Below, one piece after another: positions 1-8,558 of a DNA stretch of 64,000 nucleotides. The number at the start of each line of letters is the position of its first letter. Position 1 is the stretch's first letter. A program made the position numbers and the translations under genes. A model generated the notes under the pieces. That model had not been told where the DNA came from and searched no databases. It saw nothing but the letters and a program-made list of their open reading frames with translations. This DNA is from Streptomyces sedi (GTDB lineage Bacteria; Actinomycetota; Actinomycetes; Streptomycetales; Streptomycetaceae), in assembly GCF_006335015.1 (NCBI RefSeq), contig NZ_VDGT01000005.1:269555-333554 (forward strand). Reading direction: 5' to 3'.

Positions 1-1
1 G

Positions 2-619
2 GTGGAGCCGCGGAAGATGTGGCCGACCGGGCTGCCCGCGGCGGGGGTCGACCTCAAGGGGCGCATCCCCGTGGGAGAGCAGGCCTCGGTGGGGCGGGCC
101 CTGGGCCGGCTCTCCGACATCGGCTGGGGCGACCGGCTGCGCCCGTTGCTGAGCCCCGAGGCCATGGACGGCGCCCTGCCGGTGGACGTGCTGGACGCCG
201 TGGTGACGGTGCTGACCGACTGGGCGCGGGGGCCGGGCGGTTGGGCCTCGGGTGCGCCGGACGCACCGCATCGGCCGGTTGGTGTGGTTTCCGTGGCCTC
301 CAGGAGCCGGCCCCGGCTGGTCGCCTCCCTCGCGGAGGGCATCGCGCACGTCGGGAGGATGCCCCTGCTGGGCTCGGTGCGCCCCACCCGACTCGACCGT
401 CCGCCCGGCCCGAGCAACAGCGCGCGGCGGGTCCACGCCCTGCACGACACGCTGGAGTTGGGGCCGGAGCTGGCGGAGGCCGTGAAGACCCACCCCGGCC
501 CTCTGCTGCTGGTGGACGACTTCACCGACTCAGGCTGGACGCTGGCGCTCGCCGCGCGGCTGCTGCGGGCGGCGGGCGCCGAGCAGGTGCTGCCGCTGGT
601 GTTGGCGGTGAGGGGATGA
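2..619 (+). CDS. RecQ-family ATP-dependent DNA helicase, C-terminal part (5' truncated by window edge)
   Basis: The reading frame is open from the left edge to a TGA ending at 619, so only about 205 C-terminal residues are present; the GTG at position 2 need not be the start. Streptomyces RecQ-type helicases carry, after the helicase core, an accessory region ending in a phosphoribosyltransferase-like fold. The visible motif LLLVDDFTDSGWT resembles a PRPP-binding loop and lies near the C-terminus, as in those proteins. The helicase motifs themselves are outside the window, so the family call rests on this tail and on recalled synteny with rnhB. The next gene, rnhB, is convergent, 25 bp away. 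Confidence 0.75.
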   Translation: MEPRKMWPTGLPAAGVDLKGRIPVGEQASVGRALGRLSDIGWGDRLRPLLSPEAMDGALPVDVLDAVVTVLTDWARGPGGWASGAPDAPHRPVGVVSVASRSRPRLVASLAEGIAHVGRMPLLGSVRPTRLDRPPGPSNSARRVHALHDTLELGPELAEAVKTHPGPLLLVDDFTDSGWTLALAARLLRAAGAEQVLPLVLAVRG

Positions 620-644
620 GCGCCGGGGCGCCGGCGGGACGCCG

Positions 645-1349
645 TCAGAAGATGCCGAGTTGGCCGCTGTCCTCCAGCGACTCCTCGGCCAGAGCGTCCC
701 GGTGGGAGGGAAGTCTCAGATGACGCCAGCGCGGCAGTGCGTCCAGGTAGGCCCAGGAGAGTCGATGGTGCTCGGTCGGCCCCAGCTCCGCGAGGGCCGC
801 CCGGTGCGTGGGCGAGGGGTAGCCGGCGTTCGTCTCGAAGCCGTAGGTCGGGTGGGCGTCCGCCAGTTCGGCCACCAGGGCGTCGCGGTACACCTTCGCG
901 ATCACCGAAGCAGCCGCCACGCAGACGCACGACTGGTCACCTTTGATCACGGTGCGTACCTGCCACGGCGGCCCGAGGTAGTCGTGCTTGCCGTCCAGGA
1001 TGACCGCGTCCGGTCGCTCCGGCAGCGCCTCCAGGGCCCGGGTCGCCGCCAGCCGCAGGGCGGCCGTCATACCGAGTTGGTCGATCTCACGAGGGGAGGC
1101 GTGTCCCAGCGCGTGCTGGGTGACCCACCCGTGCAGGACCTCGGCAAGTGCCGTGCGCCTGACGGGAGTCAACAGCTTGGAGTCCGTCAGCCCCTCTGGC
1201 GGCCGGCGCAGGCCCGTGACGGCGGCGCAGACGGTGACCGGCCCGGCCCACGCCCCCCTGCCCACCTCGTCGACACCGGCGACGAGTCGGGCGCCGGTCG
1301 TGGCGCGAATCGAGCGTTCGACGCGATGGGTCGGCGGTTGGTAGACCAT
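645..1349 (-). CDS. rnhB: Ribonuclease HII
   Basis: Cleaves the RNA strand of RNA-DNA hybrids and removes ribonucleotides misincorporated in DNA. The 234-residue product has the DEVGRG active-site motif (Asp27, Glu28), a second acidic site in ILDG (Asp119) and a further Asp (about 156) after the SVIAKV helix, matching the RNase HII metal-binding set. The ATG at 1349 is chosen; seven codons further upstream are open but would overlap the preceding gene's end. The histidine phosphatase gene ends 13 bp upstream on the same strand, so the two are probably cotranscribed. Length is typical for the family. Confidence 0.95.
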   Translation of the reverse strand: MVYQPPTHRVERSIRATTGARLVAGVDEVGRGAWAGPVTVCAAVTGLRRPPEGLTDSKLLTPVRRTALAEVLHGWVTQHALGHASPREIDQLGMTAALRLAATRALEALPERPDAVILDGKHDYLGPPWQVRTVIKGDQSCVCVAAASVIAKVYRDALVAELADAHPTYGFETNAGYPSPTHRAALAELGPTEHHRLSWAYLDALPRWRHLRLPSHRDALAEESLEDSGQLGIF

Positions 1350-1362
1350 GGCGGCGTCCACC

Positions 1363-2028
1363 CTACGCACACCAGCCGTGGAAGGGACGCTCGGGTGTGT
1401 GCCAGCGCTCGAAGGGCCGATCGAGGTGATAACGCCCGTCCGAGCCCAACACGAGCTGACGGGTCTCCCCGTTGCCCGGGTTGGACAGCGACTCGAACTC
1501 GGCGACGGTCCAGTGCAGCCAGCGCATGCAGAAGAGCCTCATGGTCAGCCCGTGGGTCAACAGCAGCACGTTGGGCGGATGGTCCGGCTCGTCGAAGCTG
1601 CGCCACAGACTCTCCAGGAAGGCGCCCACCCGGTCGTAGACATCCGCGCCCGACTCGCCCTGGGCGAAGCGGTAGAAGAAGTGCCCGTAGGCGTCCCTGG
1701 CCCGCTTCTGCCGTTCCACATCCGCGCGGTCCTGCCAGTTGCCCCAGTCCTGTTCCCGGAGCCTCGGCTCCTCCCTCGCCCTCGTCCGCGTCGGATCGAG
1801 GGCCAACGCCCGGAAGGTCTGATGCGTACGTCGATAAGGGGACACGTAGGCGGAGACACTCTCGTCGCCGATGGTCTCGCGCAGCTGCTCCCCCGCTGCC
1901 TCGGCCTGGCGCTGGCCCTTCTCCGTCAGCTCCAGCGCGTGGTCGGGCGTGTGCTGGTACACGGAGTCGTCGTGGTTCCCCTGCGACTCTCCGTGTCGCA
2001 TGAGGATGATGCGCCGGGGCTGTGGCAT
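1363..2028 (-). CDS. Histidine phosphatase (phosphoglycerate mutase-like) family protein
   Basis: A 221-residue branch-1 histidine phosphatase. The N-terminal RHGES motif holds the catalytic His that is phosphorylated during turnover. The second conserved His is in LLTHGLTMR near residue 160, and the Arg of SPYRRTHQT is also present. The substrate cannot be told from sequence; these enzymes dephosphorylate sugar phosphates, nucleotides or other small metabolites. It starts at an ATG at 2028 and reads directly into rnhB, so the pair looks like a small operon. A role linked to ribonucleotide metabolism is possible only by context. Confidence 0.88.
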   Translation of the reverse strand: MPQPRRIILMRHGESQGNHDDSVYQHTPDHALELTEKGQRQAEAAGEQLRETIGDESVSAYVSPYRRTHQTFRALALDPTRTRAREEPRLREQDWGNWQDRADVERQKRARDAYGHFFYRFAQGESGADVYDRVGAFLESLWRSFDEPDHPPNVLLLTHGLTMRLFCMRWLHWTVAEFESLSNPGNGETRQLVLGSDGRYHLDRPFERWHTPERPFHGWCA

Positions 2029-2091
2029 GGCGCTCAGCCTAGTTCGCGGGGACGGCGGGCGCCGACTCGCACGCCGCCGAGGCGGCGCGGA

Positions 2092-2700
2092 TCACACCGT
2101 CCAGGACGGTTCCATGTCGATCACGTCACCCGTGATGTCGGCGATGTCGGCCCCGGTCTGCGCGCGCAGCGCCAGCCGCTCCACGCGTTCCGTGCGGTAC
2201 TTGGCCCGTTCGGCTGCCGACTTCCACATGGACAGCACGAGGAACTCGCTCTCCGACTCGGCCTGGGCGAAGACCCCGCGGAGCATCCCGGGCGAGCCGG
2301 CCATCGCGGGGTTCCAGACCTTCTCCTGCATCAGCGCGAAGTGCTCGGCCCGCTCCTCGTGGACCCGGGTGTGGGCGACGCGCAGCAGGTCGGCGTCGTG
2401 GAAGCGGGGCTCGAAACCCATCTTCACGTCGAACCGGTACTCGAAGAGCCGCACACTGGCGTCCTGGAAGCTGCCCTGCTGGGTGGCCGCGAGCCGATCG
2501 TGCGAGCGGGCCATGAAGGAGTCGTAGAGCGCGCGGCTCTCCCAGAAGCTGAAGAGGTGGACCACCCCCGGCTCGGCGCGGCTCCATCCCCCGCCCTGCG
2601 CCCGAAACCCGGGCTCGCCGAGCAGCCCGGCCCACTTCCGCTGCCCGCGATCAAAGCCGACCCGGTCAACCACGGCACAACGAATCCACTTGACCAGCAC
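2092..2700 (-). CDS. YdbC-like protein of the ABM/DUF4937 fold (function unknown)
   Basis: A soluble 202-residue protein starting with GTG at 2700. Two related halves can be seen: the first opens with LVKWIRCAV, the second follows HTRVHEER and contains FLVLSMWKS. Each half has the strand-helix pattern of dimeric alpha-beta barrel (antibiotic biosynthesis monooxygenase-like) proteins. YdbC/DUF4937 proteins are conserved in Streptomyces and in Bacillus, but their reaction is unknown to me, and no cofactor motif is visible. It lies 63 bp upstream of the histidine phosphatase on the same strand and is divergent from the terD-like gene. Confidence 0.6.
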   Translation of the reverse strand: MLVKWIRCAVVDRVGFDRGQRKWAGLLGEPGFRAQGGGWSRAEPGVVHLFSFWESRALYDSFMARSHDRLAATQQGSFQDASVRLFEYRFDVKMGFEPRFHDADLLRVAHTRVHEERAEHFALMQEKVWNPAMAGSPGMLRGVFAQAESESEFLVLSMWKSAAERAKYRTERVERLALRAQTGADIADITGDVIDMEPSWTV

Positions 2701-3040
2701 CGCGCCATCGTACGGCCAACCGTCACCGAGAACGCAGGGGTTCCAGGATCACGGTCGCCGGCGCCTCCGAGCCGGCGACAGCCAGGCGCGACGCGGGTAC
2801 ACCGGGTGTCCGGGGGCAACTCCCGCCCGCGGCAACGGCCTTCCGGCCCCGTCCGGCCGCCTGGAGCCGGCGGCGAGGGGTCGGGCGGGCGCACCGGCGC
2901 GGGCGGGACCGCCCTGGCTCATCCTCGACCCACGGTGAGCGGGCGGCGGTTAGCCGCCCCGGTCACAGGTGAGAATGGCTGTGCCGGGAGGCCACGCCGT
3001 CGCCGGCGCGGCTTCGCCACCCGCACGGAAGGGATGTCCG
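2701..3040. other. 340-bp divergent intergenic region between the YdbC-like and TerD-like genes
   Basis: No convincing gene is present; the short open frames here lack ribosome binding sites and family resemblance. It should hold both divergent promoters, but I see no clear -35/-10 pair. The only notable structure is a 9-bp inverted repeat (2754-2762 with 2771-2779, 8-nt loop). A GGAAGG ribosome binding site sits at 3027-3032, eight bases before the terD-like start. Confidence 0.5.
2754..2779. repeat. 9-bp inverted repeat in a divergent promoter region
   Basis: GTCGCCGGC at 2754-2762 is the exact reverse complement of GCCGGCGAC at 2771-2779, with an 8-nt spacer. It could be an operator or an mRNA hairpin; nothing decides between them. 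The half-sites are not a consensus I recognise. Confidence 0.4.
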
Positions 3041-3568
3041 GTGAGCCCGTTCAGCAAAGGGATCGAGACGGCCGAGGTCACGCTCCGCTGGGACCCCAGC
3101 CCCGCCGACGCCCCACCCCACGACCTCGACCTGATCGCCGCGACCTTCGGTGCCGACGCGCCCCAGGGACCGCCCGTCTATCTGGTGCACTTCGACAGCA
3201 GGGCCCCGGACGGCACCATCACCCTGACCCGGGACAGCGAGACCGGCCAGGGCTTCGGCAGCGACGAGGTACTGAAGCTCGAACTCGACAGGCTCGCCGA
3301 CAGCTTCACGAGGGTGGTCGTGGGCGTCGCCATCCAACAGCGCCACGGACGCCGCACCTTCCGGGAGATCGCCCAACCGCTCGTGAGGATCAACGAGGGG
3401 CACACCGCGCTGGCGGAGGAGGACCTGTCCACCGCGGCCCCGGAAGCCACGGCGGCCACGGTGGCCCACTTCGCTCGCGACGACTCGGGGAACTGGCGCT
3501 TCCAGCGGGGTGTGCGCGGCTTCGACACCGACCCCGACCAGTTCTCGACGGCGATGGGCACCGACTGA
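3041..3568 (+). CDS. TerD-family protein
   Basis: A 175-residue member of the TerD/TerE calcium-binding stress-protein family. TerD proteins bind Ca2+ through acidic loops and are linked to tellurite resistance, phage inhibition and, in Streptomyces, calcium-dependent development. The family signature is visible in DLDLIAATFG, in the acidic stretch near DSETGQGFGSDEVLKLEL, and in GVAIQQR. The GTG at 3041 is chosen because GGAAGG lies eight bases upstream; an upstream in-frame ATG at 2969 would add 24 residues with no family match. It is alone, without the usual TerB/TerC/TerE or kinase partners, and is followed by a strong terminator. Confidence 0.85.
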   Translation: MSPFSKGIETAEVTLRWDPSPADAPPHDLDLIAATFGADAPQGPPVYLVHFDSRAPDGTITLTRDSETGQGFGSDEVLKLELDRLADSFTRVVVGVAIQQRHGRRTFREIAQPLVRINEGHTALAEEDLSTAAPEATAATVAHFARDDSGNWRFQRGVRGFDTDPDQFSTAMGTD

Positions 3569-3602
3569 CGGGCCCACCGCCCGCCGAGGGGAGACAGACC
3601 GA

Positions 3603-3640
3603 CGGGGAGGGTGCCGACCCCTCGGCCGACACCCTCCCCG
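3603..3640. terminator. Bidirectional Rho-independent-type terminator between terD-like gene and nrdJ
   Basis: CGGGGAGGGTG at 3603-3613 pairs perfectly with CACCCTCCCCG at 3630-3640. A second short stem (CCGA/TCGG) sits in the loop. It lies between the convergent ends of the TerD-like gene and nrdJ, so it can stop transcription from both sides. There is no U-run, as is usual in Streptomyces. Confidence 0.8.
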
Positions 3641-3705
3641 GTACCGCTCGGTCCCCCGTCGCCGTCCGACGCCTCACCCCACGGCGGCGGGGGCCGGGGC
3701 CGGCC

Positions 3706-6582
3706 TCAGCTGCAACCGCTGGTGGAGCCGCAGCCCTCGCACAGGTAGCAGCTGCCGGCACGGCGCATCTTGGTGCCGCAGGAGAGACAGAGCGGGGCGT
3801 CCGCGTTCAACCCCAACTGCATCTCGGCCAACTCGGTCGAGCTGTGCGCCTCGCGAGGCGCGGGCCGCTCCTCGGCCACCGGAATCTCCTCAGCCGCACG
3901 CGGCACCGACGCCGACGAGACCTGGCGGGGTGCCGACTGGGAGAGCCCCTCCACGTCCAACTCCTCGTCGCCGGGCTCGTAGGAGCCGGTCTCCAGGTGG
4001 CGCTGCCGCTCGGTCGCGGTGTGGATGCCCAGCGCGGAACGCGTCTCGAACGGCAGGAAGTCCAGTGCCAGCCGGCGGAAGATGTAGTCCACGATGGACT
4101 GCGCCATCCGCACGTCCTGGTCGTCCGTCATGCCGGCCGGCTCGAAGCGCATGTTGGTGAACTTCGAGACATAGGTCTCCAGCGGCACCCCGTACTGAAG
4201 GCCGACCGAGACCGCGATGGAGAACGCGTCCATCATTCCGGCCAGGGTCGAGCCCTGCTTCGACATCTTCAGGAAGACTTCGCCGAGGCCGTCGTCCGGG
4301 TAGGAGTTGGCCGTCATGTAGCCCTCGGCGCCGCCCACCGTGAAGGAGGTGGTGATCCCCGGGCGCCCCTTGGGCAGCCGGCGCCGCACGGGCCGGTACT
4401 CGACGACGCGCTCCGGCTCGACCGGCTGCTCGCCCTTCTCCGCGTCCTTGGTCTTGGCGGAGAGCGGCTGCCCGACCTTGCTGTTCTCCACGTAGACCGC
4501 CAGGGCCTTGACCCCGAGCTTCCAGCCCTGGTGGTAGATCTCCGCCACGTCGTCGACGGTGCTGCTGCTGGGCATGTTGACCGTCTTGGAGATGGCGCCG
4601 CTGAGGAACGGCTGGGCGGCTGCCATCATCCGCACGTGCCCCATCGGGGCGATGGACCGCTCCCCCATCGCGCAGTCGAAGACCTCGTAGTGCTCGGGCC
4701 GCAGCCCGGGCGCGTCGACGACGTTCCCGTGTTCGGCGATGTGGGCGACGATCGCCTCGACCTGCTCCGGCTGGTAGCCGAGGCGCTTGAGCGCCTTGGG
4801 CACCGTGTTGTTGACGATCTGCATCGAGCCGCCACCGACGAGCTTCTTGTACTTCACCAGCGCCAGGTCCGGCTCGACCCCGGTGGTGTCGCAGTCCATC
4901 ATCAGCCCGATGGTGCCGGTCGGCGCCAGCACGGACGCCTGCGCGTTGCGGAAGCCGTGCTTGTCGCCGAGTCGGACGACGTCCCGCCAGGCGGCGGTGG
5001 CCGCGGCCCACACCGGCGTGTCGAGGTCGTCGGTGCGCTGGGCGGCGTCGTTGGCGTCGGCGTGCTGACGCATGACGCGCTTGTGGGCGTCCGCGTTGCG
5101 CGCGTAGCCCTCGTACGGACCGACGACCGACGCCAGTTCGGCCGAGCGCCGGTAGGAGGTGCCGGTCATCAGCGACGTGATCGCGCCCGCGAGGGCCCGC
5201 CCGCCGTCCGAGTCATAGGCGTGGCCGGTGGCCATCAGCAGCGCGCCCAGGTTGGCGTAGCCGATGCCCAACTGGCGGAAGGCGCGGGTGGTCTCGCCGA
5301 TCTTCTCCGTGGGGAAGTCCGCGAAGCTGATCGAGATGTCCATCGCGGTGATGACCAGCTCCACCACCTTGGCGAAGCGCTCGGCGTCGAAGGACTGGTT
5401 GCCCTCGTCGTCGTCGGAGAGGAACTTCATCAGGTTCAACGAGGCGAGGTTGCACGAGGAGTTGTCCAGGTGCATGTACTCACTGCACGGGTTGGACGCG
5501 GTGATCCGGCCCGACTCGGGCGAGGTGTGCCACCGGTTGATGACGTCGTCGTACTGGATACCGGGGTCGGCGCAGGCGTGGGCCGCCTCGGCCATCTTCC
5601 GGAAGAGCTTCTGCGCGTCGACGTGCTCGATGATCTCGCCCGAGATCCGGCCGCGCAGCCCGAAGGACTCGCCGGCCTCGACCGCGCGCATGAACTCGTC
5701 GTTCACCCGGACCGAGTTGTTCGCGTTCTGGTACTGCACGGAGGTGATGTCGTCGCCTCCGAGGTCCATGTCGAAGCCCGCGTCGCGCAGGGCGCGGATC
5801 TTCTCCTCCTCCTTGACCTTGGTCTCGATGAACGCCTCGACGTCCGGGTGGTCCACGTCCAGCACCACCATCTTGGCCGCCCGGCGGGTGGCACCGCCGG
5901 ACTTGATGGTCCCCGCGGAGGCGTCGGCGCCACGCATGAACGAGACCGGGCCGGACGCGTTGCCGCCCGAGGAGAGCAGCTCCTTGGAGGAACGGATGCG
6001 GGACAGGTTCAGCCCGGCGCCCGAGCCGCCCTTGAAGATCATCCCCTCTTCCTTGTACCAGTCGAGGATCGACTCCATGGAGTCGTCGACGGAGAGGATG
6101 AAGCAGGCGCTGACCTGCTGCGGCTGGGTCGTGCCCACGTTGAACCAGACCGGCGAGTTGAAGCTGAAGACCTGGTGCAGCAGCGCATAGGTCAGCTCGT
6201 GCTCGAAGATCTCGGCATCGGCGGGGGAGGCGAAGTAGCCGAACTTCTCGCCCGCCGCACGGTAGGTGCGCACCACGCGGTCGATCAGCTGCTTCAGGCC
6301 GGTCTCGCGCTGCGGCGTGCCGACCGCGCCGCGGAAGTACTTGCTGGTGACGATGTTGACCGCGTTCACCGACCAGAAGTCGGGGAACTCGACGCCACGC
6401 TGCTCGAAGTTGATCGAACCGTCGCGCCAGTTGGTCATGACGACGTCACGACGCTCCCAGACCACCTCGTCGTATGGATGAATCCCCGCGGTGGTGTGGA
6501 CGCGTTCGACCCGCAGCCCCTTGGTGCTCTTGCCGCCCTTGGCGCGTGAGCCTCGTGCCGGGCCGCTCGTCGTCTCAGTCAT
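3706..6582 (-). CDS. nrdJ: Class II (adenosylcobalamin-dependent) ribonucleotide reductase
   Basis: Converts ribonucleoside diphosphates to deoxyribonucleotides using an adenosylcobalamin-generated thiyl radical, so it works with or without oxygen. The 958-residue product has the active-site NPCSE motif, the glycine-rich loop GGSGAGLNLSR, and a C-terminal cysteine-rich tail (LSCGTKMRRAGSCYLCEGCG) that acts as redox shuttle and zinc site in this family. The ATG at 6582 is chosen because GGGAGG lies just upstream; the ATG at 6603 would include that ribosome binding site in the coding region. nrdR lies 101 bp upstream on the same strand, forming the nrdRJ operon. The long open frame continuing upstream to 7104 is antisense/out-of-frame to nrdR and is not coding. 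Confidence 0.97.
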   Translation of the reverse strand: MTETTSGPARGSRAKGGKSTKGLRVERVHTTAGIHPYDEVVWERRDVVMTNWRDGSINFEQRGVEFPDFWSVNAVNIVTSKYFRGAVGTPQRETGLKQLIDRVVRTYRAAGEKFGYFASPADAEIFEHELTYALLHQVFSFNSPVWFNVGTTQPQQVSACFILSVDDSMESILDWYKEEGMIFKGGSGAGLNLSRIRSSKELLSSGGNASGPVSFMRGADASAGTIKSGGATRRAAKMVVLDVDHPDVEAFIETKVKEEEKIRALRDAGFDMDLGGDDITSVQYQNANNSVRVNDEFMRAVEAGESFGLRGRISGEIIEHVDAQKLFRKMAEAAHACADPGIQYDDVINRWHTSPESGRITASNPCSEYMHLDNSSCNLASLNLMKFLSDDDEGNQSFDAERFAKVVELVITAMDISISFADFPTEKIGETTRAFRQLGIGYANLGALLMATGHAYDSDGGRALAGAITSLMTGTSYRRSAELASVVGPYEGYARNADAHKRVMRQHADANDAAQRTDDLDTPVWAAATAAWRDVVRLGDKHGFRNAQASVLAPTGTIGLMMDCDTTGVEPDLALVKYKKLVGGGSMQIVNNTVPKALKRLGYQPEQVEAIVAHIAEHGNVVDAPGLRPEHYEVFDCAMGERSIAPMGHVRMMAAAQPFLSGAISKTVNMPSSSTVDDVAEIYHQGWKLGVKALAVYVENSKVGQPLSAKTKDAEKGEQPVEPERVVEYRPVRRRLPKGRPGITTSFTVGGAEGYMTANSYPDDGLGEVFLKMSKQGSTLAGMMDAFSIAVSVGLQYGVPLETYVSKFTNMRFEPAGMTDDQDVRMAQSIVDYIFRRLALDFLPFETRSALGIHTATERQRHLETGSYEPGDEELDVEGLSQSAPRQVSSASVPRAAEEIPVAEERPAPREAHSSTELAEMQLGLNADAPLCLSCGTKMRRAGSCYLCEGCGSTSGCS

Positions 6583-6683
6583 TCCGCCTCCCTGTTCGGG
6601 CATGACGCCCTGCTGTGTCCGGCCTGAACCGGAACACCCGTGCTGTTCTGAACTGTCGGCCGGCGCGCGGCGATGCGCTCCGG

Positions 6684-7193
6684 TCAGGTCTTGTCCGCGA
6701 CGCCGCCCTCGGCGTCCTCGGGTTGCCGCTGGGGCGCGGGCCCTCCGGGGGCCGTGTCGCGCAGCTCGGCGATGGCGGACTCGAAGTCCTCCAGCGACTC
6801 GAACGCCCGGTAGACGGACGCGAATCGGAGATAGGCGACCAGGTCGAGCTCGCGGAGCGGCCCGAGTATCGCCAGGCCCACGTCGTGGGTGGACAGCTCC
6901 GCGCTGCCGGTGGCGCGCACGGCTTCCTCGACCCGCTGGCCGAGCAGCGCCAGCGCGTCCTCGGTGACGGGACGGCCCTGACACGCCTTGCGCACGCCGG
7001 AGATCACCTTGTTCCGGCTGAACGGCTCGGTGACGCCGCTGCGCTTGATCACCATCAGTGAGGCGGTCTCGACCGTGGTGAAGCGGCGGGAGCAGCTCGG
7101 ACACTGGCGTCGGCGACGGATCAACGTCCCGTCGTCGGCGGTACGGCTGTCCACGACGCGGCTGTCGGAGTGGCGGCAGAAGGGACAGTGCAT
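6684..7193 (-). CDS. nrdR: Transcriptional repressor NrdR
   Basis: Represses ribonucleotide reductase genes in response to ATP/dATP levels. The 169-residue protein starts at the ATG at 7193 with a zinc ribbon (Cys3, Cys6, Cys31, Cys34; HCPFC and QCPSC) that binds NrdR boxes, followed by an ATP-cone domain at about residues 49-139 ([14 protein letters not shown] onwards). The Pro/Gln-rich C-terminal tail is typical of Streptomyces. A purine-rich GAGGGAGAGGGG sequence just upstream supports the start. It precedes nrdJ in one operon, and two NrdR-box candidates lie about 150-190 bp upstream, indicating autoregulation. Confidence 0.96.
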   Translation of the reverse strand: MHCPFCRHSDSRVVDSRTADDGTLIRRRRQCPSCSRRFTTVETASLMVIKRSGVTEPFSRNKVISGVRKACQGRPVTEDALALLGQRVEEAVRATGSAELSTHDVGLAILGPLRELDLVAYLRFASVYRAFESLEDFESAIAELRDTAPGGPAPQRQPEDAEGGVADKT

Positions 7194-7339
7194 GGCCTTC
7201 TCCCCTCTCCCTCGTGGTGACTCACGGTAGCCGAGCGCGGTGTCCCGGCATGACGGCAGCACTCGGCCCGACCGCCGGAGCGGACCCGTCGAGGCACTGC
7301 CAAGCATAAGCGATTCCTTCGGACAGCGAAGACCCGGGA

Positions 7340-7355
7340 CCACAATTTGTGGGAC
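7340..7355. promoter_or_regulatory. NrdR box 1 (candidate)
   Basis: CCACAATTTGTGGGAC fits the core of the 16-bp NrdR box consensus acaCwAtATaTwGtgt at seven of ten core positions. Its centre is exactly 32 bp (three helical turns) from the stronger box 2, the spacing known for functional NrdR box pairs. Confidence 0.65.
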
Positions 7356-7371
7356 GGCGGGACACACTTCA

Positions 7372-7387
7372 CCACTAGATCTGGTGG
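7372..7387. promoter_or_regulatory. NrdR box 2 (candidate)
   Basis: CCACTAGATCTGGTGG matches the conserved C-T-A-x-A-T-x-T-x-G core of NrdR boxes and lies within a 20-bp near-perfect palindrome (7370-7389, one mismatched pair). It sits immediately downstream of the TTGACA at 7393-7398 read on the minus strand, so bound NrdR would cover the nrdRJ promoter. Confidence 0.75.
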
Positions 7388-7392
7388 TGAGC

Positions 7393-7398
7393 TGTCAA
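7393..7398 (-). promoter_or_regulatory. Putative -35 element of the nrdRJ promoter
   Basis: TTGACA read on the minus strand directly abuts NrdR box 2. I do not see a clear -10; candidates 15-17 bp downstream fall inside the box. Confidence 0.45.
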
Positions 7399-7593
7399 CA
7401 TCATCCGTGCGCGTGTCGCGCCGGGGGCGCCGTCGGGGCACCGCGGGGGCGAGGCGTGAAAGCCGGACCGAGGCGGTCGCCGCAGGGGAGGTTATCGCAC
7501 GACCCGGTTACCGTTCGCACCCGGGACCGGATAGCGTGGAGGATCAATACACCCCGGACATGGCCCCAGGCATTCAATCGCGAAATTTTCACT

Positions 7594-7607
7594 CGAACGT
7601 GTGTTTG
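7594..7607 (+). promoter_or_regulatory. LexA (SOS) box upstream of lexA
   Basis: CGAACGTGTGTTTG fits the actinobacterial SOS consensus CGAAC-RNRY-GTTYG at every position. It lies 65 bp upstream of the lexA start, which is expected because lexA represses itself. Confidence 0.88.
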
Positions 7608-7671
7608 GCGCAACCTTTCGATACCAACTACCGTTGTCTGACTAGGGAGTACCACCTGAGAAGGGGCCTGC

Positions 7672-8415
7672 ATGACCACCGCAGCAGACGACGCCATCAC
7701 CGCCGCTGAGCGCCGCCAGGACCGGATGGGCGCCCCGGCCGCCGGACGGGCGATGCCCGGCAGGCCGCCGGGGATCAGGGCCGACAGCTCGGGACTCACC
7801 GACCGCCAACGCCGCGTGATCGAGGTGATCCGCGACTCGGTGCAGCGTCGCGGCTACCCTCCGTCGATGCGAGAGATCGGCCAGGCCGTGGGGCTCTCCA
7901 GCACCTCCTCCGTGGCCCACCAGCTGATGGCCCTGGAGCGCAAGGGCTTCCTCCGCCGCGACCCGCACCGCCCCCGCGCCTACGAGGTGCGCGGCGCGGA
8001 GGCGCCCGCGCCCCCCGCCACAGACACCGCCGGCAAGCCCGCCGCCTCCTATGTGCCCCTCGTCGGCCGGATCGCCGCCGGCGGCCCGATCCTCGCCGAG
8101 GAGTCGGTGGAGGACGTCTTTCCCCTCCCCCGTCAACTGGTCGGCGACGGCGAGCTGTTCGTCCTGAAGGTCGTCGGGGACTCGATGATCGAGGCCGCGA
8201 TCTGCGACGGTGACTGGGTGACGGTCCGCCGCCAGCCGGTCGCGGAGAACGGCGACATCGTCGCCGCCATGCTGGACGGCGAGGCCACGGTCAAGCGCTT
8301 CAAGCGCGAGGACGGCCAGATCTGGCTGCTCCCGCACAACGCCGCCTACCAGCCGATCCCCGGGGACGAGGCCACCATCCTCGGCAAGGTGGTCGCGGTG
8401 ATGCGGCGGGTCTGA
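7672..8415 (+). CDS. lexA: SOS regulator LexA
   Basis: Represses DNA damage genes until RecA filaments trigger its self-cleavage. The 247-residue protein has an N-terminal winged helix-turn-helix (about 41-105, with [19 protein letters not shown]), the Ala136-Gly137 cleavage site in RIAAGG, the catalytic Ser171 in VGDSM and Lys208 in TVKRF. The ATG at 7672 follows a GAGAAGGGG ribosome binding site. An N-terminal extension of about 40 residues before the DNA-binding domain is usual in Streptomyces. It is divergent from nrdRJ and preceded by its own SOS box; a hairpin follows the stop codon. Confidence 0.97.
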   Translation: MTTAADDAITAAERRQDRMGAPAAGRAMPGRPPGIRADSSGLTDRQRRVIEVIRDSVQRRGYPPSMREIGQAVGLSSTSSVAHQLMALERKGFLRRDPHRPRAYEVRGAEAPAPPATDTAGKPAASYVPLVGRIAAGGPILAEESVEDVFPLPRQLVGDGELFVLKVVGDSMIEAAICDGDWVTVRRQPVAENGDIVAAMLDGEATVKRFKREDGQIWLLPHNAAYQPIPGDEATILGKVVAVMRRV

Positions 8416-8440
8416 CGCCCCTCCGTCCGCCCCCTCGGTC

Positions 8441-8462
8441 CGCCCCCTCCTTCGAGGGGGCG
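8441..8462 (+). terminator. lexA terminator
   Basis: CGCCCCCTC (8441-8449) pairs exactly with GAGGGGGCG (8454-8462) around a CTTC tetraloop, 26 bp after the lexA stop. Confidence 0.8.
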
Positions 8463-8481
8463 CTTCACGAACCAGGCACTT

Positions 8482-8520
8482 CACGAGCCATGCGCTCCAC
8501 GGGCCATCGGATGGCTCGTG
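8482..8520 (-). terminator. Second hairpin at the convergent lexA/helicase junction
   Basis: CACGAGCCAT (8482-8491) pairs exactly with ATGGCTCGTG (8511-8520) with a 19-nt loop. It is placed to terminate the helicase transcript arriving on the minus strand. Confidence 0.6.
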
Positions 8521-8558
8521 GAGCTTCCCCTACGCGTCAGGCCCCTCGGGGCCCGTCC

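Larger units (their letters stand above)
7194..7671. other. 478-bp regulatory region between divergent nrdR and lexA
   Basis: No gene is visible. From left to right it holds the nrdR leader, two NrdR-box candidates, a TTGACA -35 for the nrdR side (7393-7398, minus strand), about 190 bp without recognised sites, and a LexA box at 7594-7607 followed by the lexA leader and ribosome binding site. Local AT content is higher around 7560-7640, consistent with a promoter. Confidence 0.6.

Noticed and set aside
2690..2938. Small plus-strand open frame between the YdbC-like and TerD-like genes
   Set aside because: No ribosome binding site; composition is that of random high-GC translation and it overlaps the YdbC-like start region.
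1348..6549. A very long plus-strand open frame (about 1733 codons) running antisense to the histidine phosphatase, YdbC-like gene and nrdJ
   Set aside because: It is an effect of high GC at third positions: the translation is repetitive in Arg, Gly, Val, Leu and His, matches no family, and lies opposite well-recognised genes.
6583..6683. Possible B12 riboswitch ahead of nrdJ
   Set aside because: The 101-bp gap between nrdR and nrdJ is too short and lacks B12-box-like conserved sequence; nrdJ is controlled from the nrdR promoter.
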